Positions 26,543 to 34,965 of a stretch of DNA of 64,000 nt are shown piece by piece. Made by a program: the position numbers and the translations under genes. The DNA comes from UBA3700 sp963592135. GTDB lineage: Bacteria; Bacillota; Clostridia; Christensenellales; UBA3700. Every line of letters begins with the position of its first letter. The first letter of the stretch is position 1. Location: assembly GCA_963592135.1 (NCBI GenBank), contig CAVAVP010000031.1, positions 7,822 to 71,821 of the forward strand, given 5' to 3'. A model generated the notes under the pieces. That model was not told the origin of the DNA. It did no database searches and saw only the letters and a list, made by a program, of their open reading frames with translations.

Positions 26543-26599
26543 AGTTGAATAATTGTTCAACTAATGATTTAATTATAACTCTTTATTTACCAATGTCAA
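26543..26599 (-). promoter_or_regulatory. Promoter and CadC-type operator of the zinc/cadmium operon
   Basis: On the minus strand, TTGACA (26594-26599) and TATAAT (26572-26577) are 16 bases apart. Just downstream of the predicted start lies a perfect inverted repeat, AGTTGAA-N6-TTCAACT (26543-26562), similar to ArsR-family operators. Binding there would block early elongation. Confidence 0.8.
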
Positions 26600-26606
26600 T
26601 AAAAAA

Positions 26607-26615
26607 TGATATAAT
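26607..26615 (+). promoter_or_regulatory. Extended -10 promoter of the PHP gene
   Basis: TGATATAAT (TATAAT at 26610-26615) lies 18 bases before the PHP-protein ATG and overlaps, on the other strand, the promoter of the zinc operon. The -35 is weak. An AAGGAA ribosome site follows. Confidence 0.5.
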
Positions 26616-26632
26616 TTTTTAAGGAAATAAAT

Positions 26633-27325
26633 ATGACAGCAAAAATAGAAATGCATTTGCATGTAAAGGGAACTTCAAGTTGTGCGCATGTTGGTGTAAA
26701 AGGGATTATAAAGGAATATAAAGATAAAGGCTATAGCGGTATAGTTTGTACCAATCATTTTAATGAGACATCCTATAAATATTTATGGGGTATAACAAAT
26801 AATAGAAAAATAAAAACTTTTATTAAGGCTTTCGAGTCTCTTAAAGAGGAAGGATTAAAAAATAATATAAAAGTATATTTTGGTATGGAACTTGCACTTA
26901 AAGGTGAGGATTATAGTTTAATAAATAAAGAGTGTACAGAAGTTCTTGTTTATGGAATTACTAAAGAGGAATTTTTAGAATTACAAAAATCTATCGTTTA
27001 TCTTTCTCATGAAGAATTAATGAGTATGGCTAACAAAAAAGGGTGGGTGCTTGTGCAATCACATCCATTTAGGCCTAGAACAAGAAGAGAAAAGTTTGTT
27101 CACGGAGCTGAGGTTATAAATACTCACACAAAACATGATAATAAAAATGATTTAGCAAAAGAATATGCTAAAGAAAATAATTTTATTGAAACTTGCGGTA
27201 GTGACTATCACGATAAAGGAATGGCAAAAGGCTTTTTAGAGTTTGAAAGTGCTCCTTTTGATGAAAAGGAATTAGCAAAACTTTTAAGAGAAAGAAAATA
27301 TAATATTCCAAATATTAATTGTTAA
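26633..27325 (+). CDS. PHP-domain metal-dependent hydrolase
   Basis: The 230 residues fit the PHP fold: EMHLHVKGTSSCA (first His-x-His), TNHFNE, FGMELAL (the metal-binding Glu), VQSHPFRPR and ETCGSDYHDKGMAKG (Asp-x-His) at the end. PHP proteins include histidinol phosphatases, polymerase exonucleases and nucleoside-phosphate phosphatases; no other domain is present here. It resembles the small TrpH/YciV-type family, but the substrate is not defined. It is transcribed divergently from the zinc operon, with no other partner gene. Confidence 0.75.
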   Translation: MTAKIEMHLHVKGTSSCAHVGVKGIIKEYKDKGYSGIVCTNHFNETSYKYLWGITNNRKIKTFIKAFESLKEEGLKNNIKVYFGMELALKGEDYSLINKECTEVLVYGITKEEFLELQKSIVYLSHEELMSMANKKGWVLVQSHPFRPRTRREKFVHGAEVINTHTKHDNKNDLAKEYAKENNFIETCGSDYHDKGMAKGFLEFESAPFDEKELAKLLRERKYNIPNINC

Positions 27326-27335
27326 ATAAAATGTG

Positions 27336-27409
27336 CTTTAATGTAAGAAATTATATATGAGTTTTTAACCATAAAAATTCTTAATAAGAAGTATTTTCTT
27401 ACACTAAAG
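27336..27409. repeat. Inverted repeat between the convergent PHP and pyrG genes
   Basis: CTTTAATGTAAGAAA (27336-27350) and TTTCTTACACTAAAG (27395-27409) are 15-base inverted arms with one mismatch. Inside, TTCTTAATAAGAA (27378-27390) is a smaller palindrome which on the minus strand is followed by TTTTTAT, so it could be a weak pyrG terminator. Confidence 0.55.
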
Positions 27410-27419
27410 ACAATTTTTA

Positions 27420-29024
27420 TCAGCTCTTTATTTGATGTTTGCAAGCTGCAAGTACAAATTCTCTAAATAAAGGATGAGGGTGATTTGGACGAGATTTAAA
27501 TTCTGGGTGATATTGTACACCTACAAAGAAATCCTCGTTTTCAATTTCAACTGTTTCAACTAAATGTCCATCTGGTGAAGTGCCAGTTACTTTTAGCCCA
27601 CCTTTTATAAGTTCATCTCTATATTCGTTATTATATTCGTAACGATGTCTATGTCTTTCACTTATTTCAAGTTTTCCATAAGCCTTTTTCATTATAGAAT
27701 TAGAAACTATTTTACAAGGATAAGCTCCAAGTCTCATAGTGCCGCCCTTTATTAAACCTTTTTGATCAGGCATTAAATCTATAACTAAATGTTTGCTGTT
27801 TTCATCAAACTCTCTTGAATTAGCATCCAAATAACCAAGAACATGTCTTGCAAACTCGATAACAGTTATTTGCATACCTAAACAAATTCCAAAATAAGGA
27901 ACATGATTTTCTCTTGCATATTTGCATGCAGATATCATACCTTCAATTCCGCGATTGCCAAATCCTCCTGGCACAATAATACCTCCACAATCTTTAAAAA
28001 TTTCTGGAGCTGACTCTTTGGTTACATCATCGCTATTCACCCATTTTATAGTTAAGTTTCTTCCGGCAATATAACTTGCATGACTTAAGGCTTCAACAAC
28101 GGATAAATAAGCATCGTGAAGTTTAACATATTTTCCAACAAGAGCAATTTTCACTTCACCTTCTCTTGCATGAATAGTATTAACCATATTCTCCCATGGC
28201 TTTATATTAATAGGCCTTTCTTCAAGTCCGAGTTCTCTTAATGCAACAACATCAAGTCCGTTTTTGTGCAACATTAAAGGTGCTTCATAAAGACAAGGCA
28301 GTGTAGTGTTTGAAATAACACAATCGACAGGGACATTACAAAATAGCGAAATTTTCTTTTTTATTCCTTCATCTATTTCGCTATCTGTTCTTGTAACAAT
28401 AATATCCGGTGAAATACCAAGAGACTGCATTTCTTTTACAGAATGTTGTGTAGGTTTTGTTTTAAACTCATCAGATCCTGAAATGTATGGAACTAAACAT
28501 ACATGAATAAATAAGCAATTTCTTCTGCCTACCTCTAAGGATAGTTGGCGAATAGCCTCTAAAAATGGTTGAGATTCTATATCTCCTACTGTGCCTCCAA
28601 TTTCAGTAATCATAATATCTGCTTTTGTGGTCTCGGCATTTTTCTTTATAAAAGCCTTAATTTCGTTTGTAACGTGAGGAATAATTTGTACCGTTTCGCC
28701 TAAGTATTCACCACGTCTTTCTTTATTTAAAACGTTCCAGTAAACTTTGCCTGAGGTTAGGTTAGAATATTTTGTTAAGTTTTCATCAATAAATCTTTCA
28801 TAGTGTCCTAAGTCTAGGTCGGTTTCAGCACCATCTTCTGTTACATAAACCTCTCCATGTTGAAACGGAGACATAGTCCCTGGATCAACATTCATATATG
28901 GGTCTAATTTTTGAGAAGCAATTTTGTAGCCCCTTAATTTTAAAAGTCTACCTAAAGAGGCCGCAGTAATGCCTTTGCCTAATCCTGAAACAACACCACC
29001 AGTTACAAAAATAAATTTAGTCAT
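27420..29024 (-). CDS. pyrG: CTP synthase
   Basis: PyrG aminates UTP to CTP using glutamine. The 534 residues have the N-terminal synthetase domain (FVTGGVVSGLGKGITAASLG P-loop, TEIGGTVGDIESQPFLEA) and a C-terminal class I glutaminase (GGFGNRGIEGM, FGICLGMQ with the Cys nucleophile, YHPEFKSRP). The start lies only 22 bases after the last glutamate synthase gene on the same strand, with a GGAGAG site, so it probably belongs to that attenuator-controlled operon. No sign of the C-run leader that controls pyrG in Bacillus was found. Confidence 0.96.
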   Translation of the reverse strand: MTKFIFVTGGVVSGLGKGITAASLGRLLKLRGYKIASQKLDPYMNVDPGTMSPFQHGEVYVTEDGAETDLDLGHYERFIDENLTKYSNLTSGKVYWNVLNKERRGEYLGETVQIIPHVTNEIKAFIKKNAETTKADIMITEIGGTVGDIESQPFLEAIRQLSLEVGRRNCLFIHVCLVPYISGSDEFKTKPTQHSVKEMQSLGISPDIIVTRTDSEIDEGIKKKISLFCNVPVDCVISNTTLPCLYEAPLMLHKNGLDVVALRELGLEERPINIKPWENMVNTIHAREGEVKIALVGKYVKLHDAYLSVVEALSHASYIAGRNLTIKWVNSDDVTKESAPEIFKDCGGIIVPGGFGNRGIEGMISACKYARENHVPYFGICLGMQITVIEFARHVLGYLDANSREFDENSKHLVIDLMPDQKGLIKGGTMRLGAYPCKIVSNSIMKKAYGKLEISERHRHRYEYNNEYRDELIKGGLKVTGTSPDGHLVETVEIENEDFFVGVQYHPEFKSRPNHPHPLFREFVLAACKHQIKS

Positions 29025-29046
29025 ATCATACTCTCCTTTATTGCTT

Positions 29047-29769
29047 TTAATTTGCTGTATATAATCTTTTATATGGGTTTGCAGAGTTTGGTTTTAACAC
29101 AAAAAAATGCTCTTTCATTATTGAATTCGCGTTTAGATTAAAGTCACTTGCAAATTCTTCAATATATGTTTTTATTTCATTTAATTCATCAATGCCTGCA
29201 TCTTCACAGTTTACTTGTGGAGGAAGTGGAGAAGTAATAGTTGTTCCTCTTAAAAATATTTTGCCACCATGCATGCCAACTCCTGTGAAATTTCCTACAA
29301 TATCTTTATCTTGTTCAAGATTAAGAACAATTATTCTACCCCCGGCCATATACTCGCCTAAAAAAGAACCAACTTTTCCGCCAATTATAATTAAAGGAAA
29401 TTTCTCCTTATATGCTTTCATATGTATGCCAGTTCTATATCCTGCATTGTTTCTTATAAATATTTTTCCGCCACGCATGGCGTATCCAGTAGCATCACCA
29501 GCACATCCATGAACTATGATTTTTCCATCATTCATCGTATCTCCAACTGCATCTTGAACAGAACTATTAACAATTATGTTGCATCCATCCATATATGAGG
29601 CTAGAGCATTACCAGGTACGCCATTTATAGTAATATTTTTACCATTAACTCCAGATGCTATATACCTTTGTCCTACTATGTTATTTAAAACTATATCGCA
29701 ATCATCGCTATGTCGAACGTATTCACATATTTCTTTGAAACCTAAATCTTTACAATCAATAATTTGCAT
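29047..29769 (-). CDS. Glutamate synthase GXGXG (C-terminal) domain protein
   Basis: This 240-residue beta-helix protein corresponds to the C-terminal domain of the large glutamate synthase chain. It has repeated glycine motifs (GNALASYMDGCNIIV, VQDAVGDTMNDGKIIVHGC, GYAMRGGKIFIRNNAGYRTG, GEYMAGGRIIVLN, GVGMHGGKIFLRG). It is encoded separately, as in archaea and some clostridia, and follows the FMN-domain gene by nine bases. In the enzyme this domain packs between the glutaminase and synthase domains and scaffolds the ammonia tunnel. Confidence 0.9.
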   Translation of the reverse strand: MQIIDCKDLGFKEICEYVRHSDDCDIVLNNIVGQRYIASGVNGKNITINGVPGNALASYMDGCNIIVNSSVQDAVGDTMNDGKIIVHGCAGDATGYAMRGGKIFIRNNAGYRTGIHMKAYKEKFPLIIIGGKVGSFLGEYMAGGRIIVLNLEQDKDIVGNFTGVGMHGGKIFLRGTTITSPLPPQVNCEDAGIDELNEIKTYIEEFASDFNLNANSIMKEHFFVLKPNSANPYKRLYTAN

Positions 29770-29778
29770 AAAATTCTC

Positions 29779-31284
29779 CTATTCGCCAGCGTGCATTATG
29801 CCTAGTATTTCTAATTCTTTTTCTGTCAAACCAATGCCGCGTAACATTAATCTATTGCCACGAAGAGCCTCTATAGAGTTTATCCCCATTCCGCCCATAA
29901 TCTCTTTAATTTCATTAGTCCAAGCATTTATAAGATTTGTAAGTCTTACAACGCCTTCTTCAGGATTTAATCTCTTTGTCAATTCAGGTATTTGTGTTGC
30001 TATACCCCAGTTACATCTGCCTAGGTGACATGATCTACATAAATGACATCCAAGTGCCATAAGGGCAGCTGTTGCAATATAACAAGCATCTGCACCAAGA
30101 GCTATTGCTTTAACAACATCAGAAGATGACCTTATAGAACCTCCAACAATTAAAGATACTTTATCTCTTATTCCTTCATCTCTAAGTCTTTTATCAACAG
30201 CAGCAAGTGCGAGTTCAATTGGAATTCCTACATTATCTCTAATTCTAGTAGGAGCAGCACCCGTTCCGCCTCTAAATCCATCTATGGCAATAATATCAGC
30301 ACCTGATCTTGCAACACCGGATGCTATTACTGCCACATTATGTACAGCTGCTATTTTTACAATAACGGGTTTTTTGTATTCGGAAGCTTCCTTTAGAGAG
30401 TAAACTAATTGTCTTAAATCTTCGATTGAATATATATCATGATGTGGAGCAGGAGATATTGCGTCACTGCCATGAGGAATCATTCTTGTTCTTGAAACAT
30501 CTTCGCTTACTTTAGAGCCAGGTAAATGTCCACCAATTCCTGGTTTAGCGCCTTGTCCCATTTTTATTTCAATTGCAGCTCCTGCATTTAAAAAGTCTTT
30601 ATTTACTCCAAAACGACCTGATGCAACTTGAACTATTGTGTTAGGACCATATTTATAAAAATCCTCATGAAGACCGCCTTCACCAGTATTATATAAAATG
30701 CCTAATTCTTCAGCAGCCTTTGCAAGGGAAGCATGCGCGTTATAACTTATAGAACCATAACTCATGGCAGAAAACATTATAGGCGTGGATAATTCTATTT
30801 TTGGTGGTAAGTTATTTATAATTTTTCCATTTTTGTCTCTTAAAATTTCAGAAGGTTTTGCGCCTAAAAAGGTTTTAGTTTCCATTGGCTCACGAAGCGG
30901 GTCAATTGGTGGATTTGTAACTTGAGAAGCATTGATTAATATTTTATCCCAATATACCGGATAATTTTCAGGATTTCCCATTGATGACAGCAAAACACCG
31001 CCTGTTGTTGCTTGTCTATAAATTGAATTGATATTTGCGCTAGACCAGTTTGAATCCTCTCTAAATACATTGTTGGATTTAACTATTTTAAGAGCATGTG
31101 TAGGACATAACGCAACACATCTATGACAATTTACACATTTTGTTTCATCTGCAAGCATTATATTATGTTCACTGTCAAAGGTGTGAACTTCATTTGAGCA
31201 TTGAGATTCACAAAGTCTACATTTTGTACATCTATTGTCATTTCTTTCTATTTCATATTGAGGTTCAATAAGATGAATTGCCAT
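29779..31284 (-). CDS. gltB: Glutamate synthase FMN domain with N-terminal ferredoxin module
   Basis: The 501-residue protein begins with two [4Fe-4S] motifs (CTKCRLCESQC and CVNCHRCVALCP, residues about 19-62), followed by the FMN-binding barrel that reduces 2-iminoglutarate to glutamate. Signatures: GEGGLHEDFYKYG, IEIKMGQGAKPGIGGHLPG, DGFRGGTGAAPTRIRDN, and CHLCRSCHLGRCNWGIATQ, which carries the cysteines of the second iron-sulfur centre. This is the archaeal/clostridial type. The attached ferredoxin module suggests reduced ferredoxin, or an iron-sulfur partner, as electron donor. No GltD-type NADPH subunit is in the window. Confidence 0.93.
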   Translation of the reverse strand: MAIHLIEPQYEIERNDNRCTKCRLCESQCSNEVHTFDSEHNIMLADETKCVNCHRCVALCPTHALKIVKSNNVFREDSNWSSANINSIYRQATTGGVLLSSMGNPENYPVYWDKILINASQVTNPPIDPLREPMETKTFLGAKPSEILRDKNGKIINNLPPKIELSTPIMFSAMSYGSISYNAHASLAKAAEELGILYNTGEGGLHEDFYKYGPNTIVQVASGRFGVNKDFLNAGAAIEIKMGQGAKPGIGGHLPGSKVSEDVSRTRMIPHGSDAISPAPHHDIYSIEDLRQLVYSLKEASEYKKPVIVKIAAVHNVAVIASGVARSGADIIAIDGFRGGTGAAPTRIRDNVGIPIELALAAVDKRLRDEGIRDKVSLIVGGSIRSSSDVVKAIALGADACYIATAALMALGCHLCRSCHLGRCNWGIATQIPELTKRLNPEEGVVRLTNLINAWTNEIKEIMGGMGINSIEALRGNRLMLRGIGLTEKELEILGIMHAGE

Positions 31285-31285
31285 A

Positions 31286-32374
31286 TTATTTTACCTCCTT
31301 ATTAACTTTAATAATTATCGCTTCTCCACCTTTAGGGTAGTATGTATTATAAGCATCAGGACATATTTGTCTAATAGCACTTTCTTCGCTAGATATATAT
31401 TTCATATCGTTTTTTTCTGCTATTACCATTGAACGTAGCTTAAGTCTATCATTAAGAGCCATAAGTCCCCCAGTAAAGCCTACAATAATAGAAAAAGGTC
31501 CAGTAATTAACTGTGAAGAGAATACATTTCTTAAAAATTTTTCTTTTTCTTGTTCTTCTTTTGGCATTTTTTCAATTGTGTCCCAAAATGGTGCGGCTAT
31601 TACACCGGCTGTTTCTTTTAGTGTAAGACCCTTTTTCCTTGTTAGGTAATCAATTATGTAAGTTATAACTTCAGTGTCTGTTTGAAGTGTGCATTTATAG
31701 CCATACATTTCCATGGCTCGTTTATTTGCATCATATGAGGATATCTCGCCGTTATGGACTACAGATAAATCTAAAAGCGAAAATGGATGAGCGCCACCCC
31801 ACCACCCAGGAGTATTTGTTGGGTATCTGCCATGAGCAGTAAAGGAATAACCTTCATATGAATCTAACATATAAAATCTTCCAACATCTTCTGGAAATCC
31901 TACTGCTTTAAAAATGCCCATATTTTTCCCTGACGAAAAAATATAAGCACCATTTATTTCAGTATTAATTTTAAAAACTGATCTAAAAACATAATCATCT
32001 TCTTTTAGTTGAGCAGCATCTAATTTTGTTTTTAGGGGAGTAACAAAGTATCTCCAAATCAGTGGTGCATCTGTAATTTCTCTTATTTGTTTTGTAGGAA
32101 TTTTAGAAAGATTTACAATATCATAGTATTCTTCTATATATTCCTCGCATTGTTTTTTTGAAAGAGAGTCTGAATAAAAAATATGAAAAGCGTAATAATC
32201 TTTATACTCTGGATATATTCCATAGGCGGCAAAACCGCCTCCAAGACCATTTGACCTATCGTGCATAACAGCTATTGATTTAATAATATCTTCGCCAGAA
32301 AATTTTCTTCCACTAGTTGAAATCATGGCAGCAACAGCACAACCGGATGGATTACGAAATTGACCCTCTAACAT
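31286..32374 (-). CDS. Glutamate synthase glutaminase (class II amidotransferase) domain protein
   Basis: This 362-residue protein is the ammonia-releasing part of the split glutamate synthase. The likely nucleophile is Cys12 (NPSGCAVAAMIS), so an 11-residue propeptide should be removed. HGRYPTNTPGWWGGAHPFS, VHNGEISSYDANKRAMEMYG and LQTDTEVITYIIDYL are class II glutaminase signatures. It is the first gene of the minus-strand operon, with AAGGAG, behind a promoter (32487-32515) and attenuator (32411-32461). The downstream gene starts one base after its stop codon. Confidence 0.92.
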   Translation of the reverse strand: MLEGQFRNPSGCAVAAMISTSGRKFSGEDIIKSIAVMHDRSNGLGGGFAAYGIYPEYKDYYAFHIFYSDSLSKKQCEEYIEEYYDIVNLSKIPTKQIREITDAPLIWRYFVTPLKTKLDAAQLKEDDYVFRSVFKINTEINGAYIFSSGKNMGIFKAVGFPEDVGRFYMLDSYEGYSFTAHGRYPTNTPGWWGGAHPFSLLDLSVVHNGEISSYDANKRAMEMYGYKCTLQTDTEVITYIIDYLTRKKGLTLKETAGVIAAPFWDTIEKMPKEEQEKEKFLRNVFSSQLITGPFSIIVGFTGGLMALNDRLKLRSMVIAEKNDMKYISSEESAIRQICPDAYNTYYPKGGEAIIIKVNKEVK

Positions 32375-32410
32375 ATATCTCTCCTTATTTTTTTAAGCCT
32401 TATATCTTAC

Positions 32411-32461
32411 AAAAAAAAATAGGCGTCAATCTTCCATATGGTTGATTGAACGCCATTGTTC
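32411..32461 (-). terminator. Leader attenuator of the glutamate synthase-pyrG operon
   Basis: On the minus strand GGCGTTCAATC (32454-32444) pairs with GATTGACGCC (32431-32422), followed by a run of Us (TATTTTTTTTT): a terminator inside the leader. Overlapping its 5' arm is a small hairpin, GAAC-AATGGC-GTTC (32461-32448), with a hexaloop having A at position 1 and G at 4, as in ANTAR targets. The two folds exclude each other. Confidence 0.75.
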
Positions 32462-32486
32462 GTTGTTTGATAAAAAATATATTTTG

Positions 32487-32515
32487 ATTTTATGATTTTC
32501 AAAAACACTTGTCAA
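32487..32515 (-). promoter_or_regulatory. Promoter of the glutamate synthase operon
   Basis: On the minus strand TTGACA (32515-32510) and TAAAAT (32492-32487) have a 17-base spacer. The predicted start near 32480 gives a leader of about 105 bases containing the attenuator. It is divergent from the glnN promoter; together these leaders fill the 397-base gap 32375-32771. Confidence 0.8.
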
Positions 32516-32636
32516 TTACAAATAGCATTTTTTTAGATAGATTTTTCCTTGATATATTGCCAATATTTATATAAAATATTGATGGAGAGAACAGCGATAT
32601 TTTTGTTGTATTTTACAAAAAAAAAAGAAAAAATTG

Positions 32637-32665
32637 TTGACACAAAAAATAAGTCTTGGTATATT
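32637..32665 (+). promoter_or_regulatory. Promoter of glnN
   Basis: TTGACA (32637-32642) and TATATT (32660-32665) are 17 bases apart, with A-rich sequence upstream. Transcription should start near 32672, about 100 bases before glnN. Confidence 0.85.
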
Positions 32666-32683
32666 ATAGCCATATAAATAAGT

Positions 32684-32726
32684 CAGCAAGGCGCTGTGGA
32701 TTAATGTATCCATAGTGCCCTTTTTT
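32684..32726 (+). terminator. Leader attenuator of glnN
   Basis: GGCGCTGTGGAT (32690-32701) and ATCCATAGTGCC (32708-32719) form a 12-bp stem (two G-U) with loop TAATGT, then six Ts. CAGC-AAGGC-GCTG (32684-32696) forms an alternative small hairpin sharing seven bases with the terminator's 5' arm. The terminator lies ahead of the gene it would control. Confidence 0.8.
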
Positions 32727-32771
32727 ATTTATGAAAACAACAAAGATTAACTTTTAAGGAGAAATATAAAT

Positions 32772-34859
32772 ATGACAAACATTCCAGAATTATTTGGCTC
32801 AATGGTATTCAATGATTCGGTAATGAAAGAAAGATTACCTCATGAAACTTACAAAGCAATGCATAAGACCATTCAAGAAGGTCAATCATTGGATATAACA
32901 GTTGCAAATGTAGTTGCTAATGCTATGAAGGATTGGGCAATTGAAAAGGGTGCAACTCATTACACTCACTGGTTCCAACCTATGACTGGTGTTACCGCAG
33001 AAAAGCATGATAGTTTTATTTCACCAACAAAAGAGGGAAATATAATAATGGAGTTTTCTGGAAAAGAATTGATTAAAGGAGAACCAGATGCTTCATCATT
33101 CCCATCAGGAGGTTTAAGAGCAACCGCAGAAGCTCGTGGGTATACAGCCTGGGATCCAACATCTTATGCTTTTATTAAAGATAAATGTTTATGTATTCCA
33201 ACAGCCTTTTGTTCATATACAGGGGAAGCCTTAGATAAAAAGACTCCACTTTTACGTTCTATGGCTGCAATTAATAAGCAAGCTTTAAGAATTTTAAAAT
33301 TATTTGGAGACCCCGCAACTAAAGTTTCTACAACAGTAGGACCTGAACAAGAATATTTCTTAATTGATGAAGACATATACGAAAAAAGAAAAGATTTAAT
33401 TTATACAGGTCGTACATTATTTGGTGCTCCAGCTCCAAAGGGGCAAGAAATGGAAGATCACTACTTTGGTGTTATTAAGCCTAGAGTTCAAGCTTTTATG
33501 GACGATTTAAATGTGGAGTGTTGGAAACTTGGTATTTTAGCAAAAACAGAGCACAACGAAGTTGCACCTGCTCAACATGAATTGGCTCCAATTTTCTCAA
33601 CAACAAATATTGCAACAGACCATAACCAAATCTTAATGGAGTTATTACAAAAAGTTGCAAAGAAACATCACATGGTATGTTTGCTTCATGAAAAGCCATT
33701 TGATGGAGTAAACGGTTCAGGCAAACATAATAACTGGTCTATAGGAACAGATAAAGCAAACTTATTAGAGCCAGGTGAAACACCAGCAGAAAATGCAAAA
33801 TTCTTGGTATTTTTAGCTGCTGTAATTAAGGCTGTTGACGAGTATCAAGATTTACTTAGAATCTCTGTTGCATCTGCAGGAAATGACCATAGATTGGGCG
33901 CTAATGAAGCACCTCCAGCTATTGTTTCAATGTTTGTTGGTGATGAACTTCAAGCAGTACTTGATTCAATCGAAAGCGGTATTAAATATGAGGGCAAAAA
34001 GAGAGTTCAAATGAAAATTGGTGTAGATGTTTTGCCAAAGTTCCCTAAGGATACTACAGATAGAAACAGAACCTCGCCATTTGCATTTACTGGAAACAAA
34101 TTTGAGTTCCGTATGGTAGGATCTGCAGATTCAATTGCTTGTGCAAATATTATGATTAATACAGCAGTGGCTGAAGAATTAAGACAATTTGCAGACGAAC
34201 TTGAAAAGGCAACAGATTTCCAAACAGCGTTAAATTCATTGGTTAAAAAGACTATTAAAGAACATAAGAGAATTATCTTTAACGGAAATGGCTATGACGA
34301 TGCATGGATAAAAGAAGCAGAAAAGAGAGGACTTTTAAACTTAAAGACAACTCCTGAAGCTTTGGTTAGATATACTGATAAGAAAAATCTTGAATTATTT
34401 AAAATTCATGAAGTATATACTGAAACTGAAGTTAAGGCAAGACAAGAAATCTTATTTGAAAACTATGCAAAATTAATCAATATTGAAGCATTAACAATGA
34501 TTCAAATGGTTAAAAAGTCTATTTTGCCTGCCATATCTTCTTACTCAAAAGAAATCGCTGATACAATTTTAAAGAAGAAGGAAGCAATTAAGGATATAGA
34601 TTGTTCATATGAGGAATTACAATTAAAGAAAATGTCAAAATATAGTGCAAAGATGCTTGAAGATGTTCAATCACTAGAGGCTGCTGAAAAGAAAGCATTT
34701 AGGATTGAAGAAGCACAAGATAGAGCAATGAGCTTTATGCAAGAAGTTTTACCTTTAATGTCAGCAGTTAGAGCAAGTTCAGATGCACTAGAAACTACTG
34801 TTTCTAAGAAGTGTTGGCCTTTCCCGACATACGGAGACATCTTATTCTCAGTAAAATAA
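32772..34859 (+). CDS. glnN: Glutamine synthetase, type III
   Basis: This 695-residue enzyme is GS III, the large dodecameric form found in Bacteroides, cyanobacteria and clostridia, which makes glutamine from glutamate, ammonia and ATP. Features: MKDWAIEKGATHYTHWFQP, MTGVTAEKHDSF, FPSGGLRATAEARGYTAWDP, GPEQEYFLIDEDIY (metal Glu), AKTEHNEVAPAQHELAPIF and GSGKHNNWSIGTD, with the catalytic His retained. The C-terminal half contains helices specific to type III (EELQLKKMSKYSAKMLEDV). It is probably the main active glutamine synthetase in this island. Its transcription is gated by the leader terminator. Confidence 0.96.
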   Translation: MTNIPELFGSMVFNDSVMKERLPHETYKAMHKTIQEGQSLDITVANVVANAMKDWAIEKGATHYTHWFQPMTGVTAEKHDSFISPTKEGNIIMEFSGKELIKGEPDASSFPSGGLRATAEARGYTAWDPTSYAFIKDKCLCIPTAFCSYTGEALDKKTPLLRSMAAINKQALRILKLFGDPATKVSTTVGPEQEYFLIDEDIYEKRKDLIYTGRTLFGAPAPKGQEMEDHYFGVIKPRVQAFMDDLNVECWKLGILAKTEHNEVAPAQHELAPIFSTTNIATDHNQILMELLQKVAKKHHMVCLLHEKPFDGVNGSGKHNNWSIGTDKANLLEPGETPAENAKFLVFLAAVIKAVDEYQDLLRISVASAGNDHRLGANEAPPAIVSMFVGDELQAVLDSIESGIKYEGKKRVQMKIGVDVLPKFPKDTTDRNRTSPFAFTGNKFEFRMVGSADSIACANIMINTAVAEELRQFADELEKATDFQTALNSLVKKTIKEHKRIIFNGNGYDDAWIKEAEKRGLLNLKTTPEALVRYTDKKNLELFKIHEVYTETEVKARQEILFENYAKLINIEALTMIQMVKKSILPAISSYSKEIADTILKKKEAIKDIDCSYEELQLKKMSKYSAKMLEDVQSLEAAEKKAFRIEEAQDRAMSFMQEVLPLMSAVRASSDALETTVSKKCWPFPTYGDILFSVK

Positions 34860-34886
34860 AAAGAGAATAAAACTATAATATAAAAA

Positions 34887-34932
34887 CGCAATGGTTGCGA
34901 GATTTAGTTTAGGCTAAATCTCGCATTTTTTT
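34887..34932 (+). terminator. Terminator/attenuator between glnN and asnB
   Basis: GCGAGATTTAG (34897-34907) and CTAAATCTCGC (34914-34924) form a perfect 11-bp stem with loop TTTAGG, then a T run (34926-34932), 34 bases before asnB. CGCAA-TGG-TTGCG (34887-34899) is an alternative hairpin overlapping its 5' arm, again with an AATGG loop sequence. asnB has no clear own -35, so it may depend on read-through. Confidence 0.75.
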
Positions 34933-34965
34933 AAGAGAGAAATAAATATTAGGAGAGAAGTAGAT

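Noticed and set aside
29192..30028. Plus-strand frames opposite the glutamate synthase genes
   Set aside because: Antisense shadows rich in Pro, Ser and Ile, without ribosome sites, opposite strongly conserved genes.
32462..32480. A second (P1) ANTAR hairpin upstream of the small hairpin in the glutamate synthase leader
   Set aside because: The stretch is almost free of G and forms no hexaloop stem, so the classical two-hairpin ANTAR target is not claimed.
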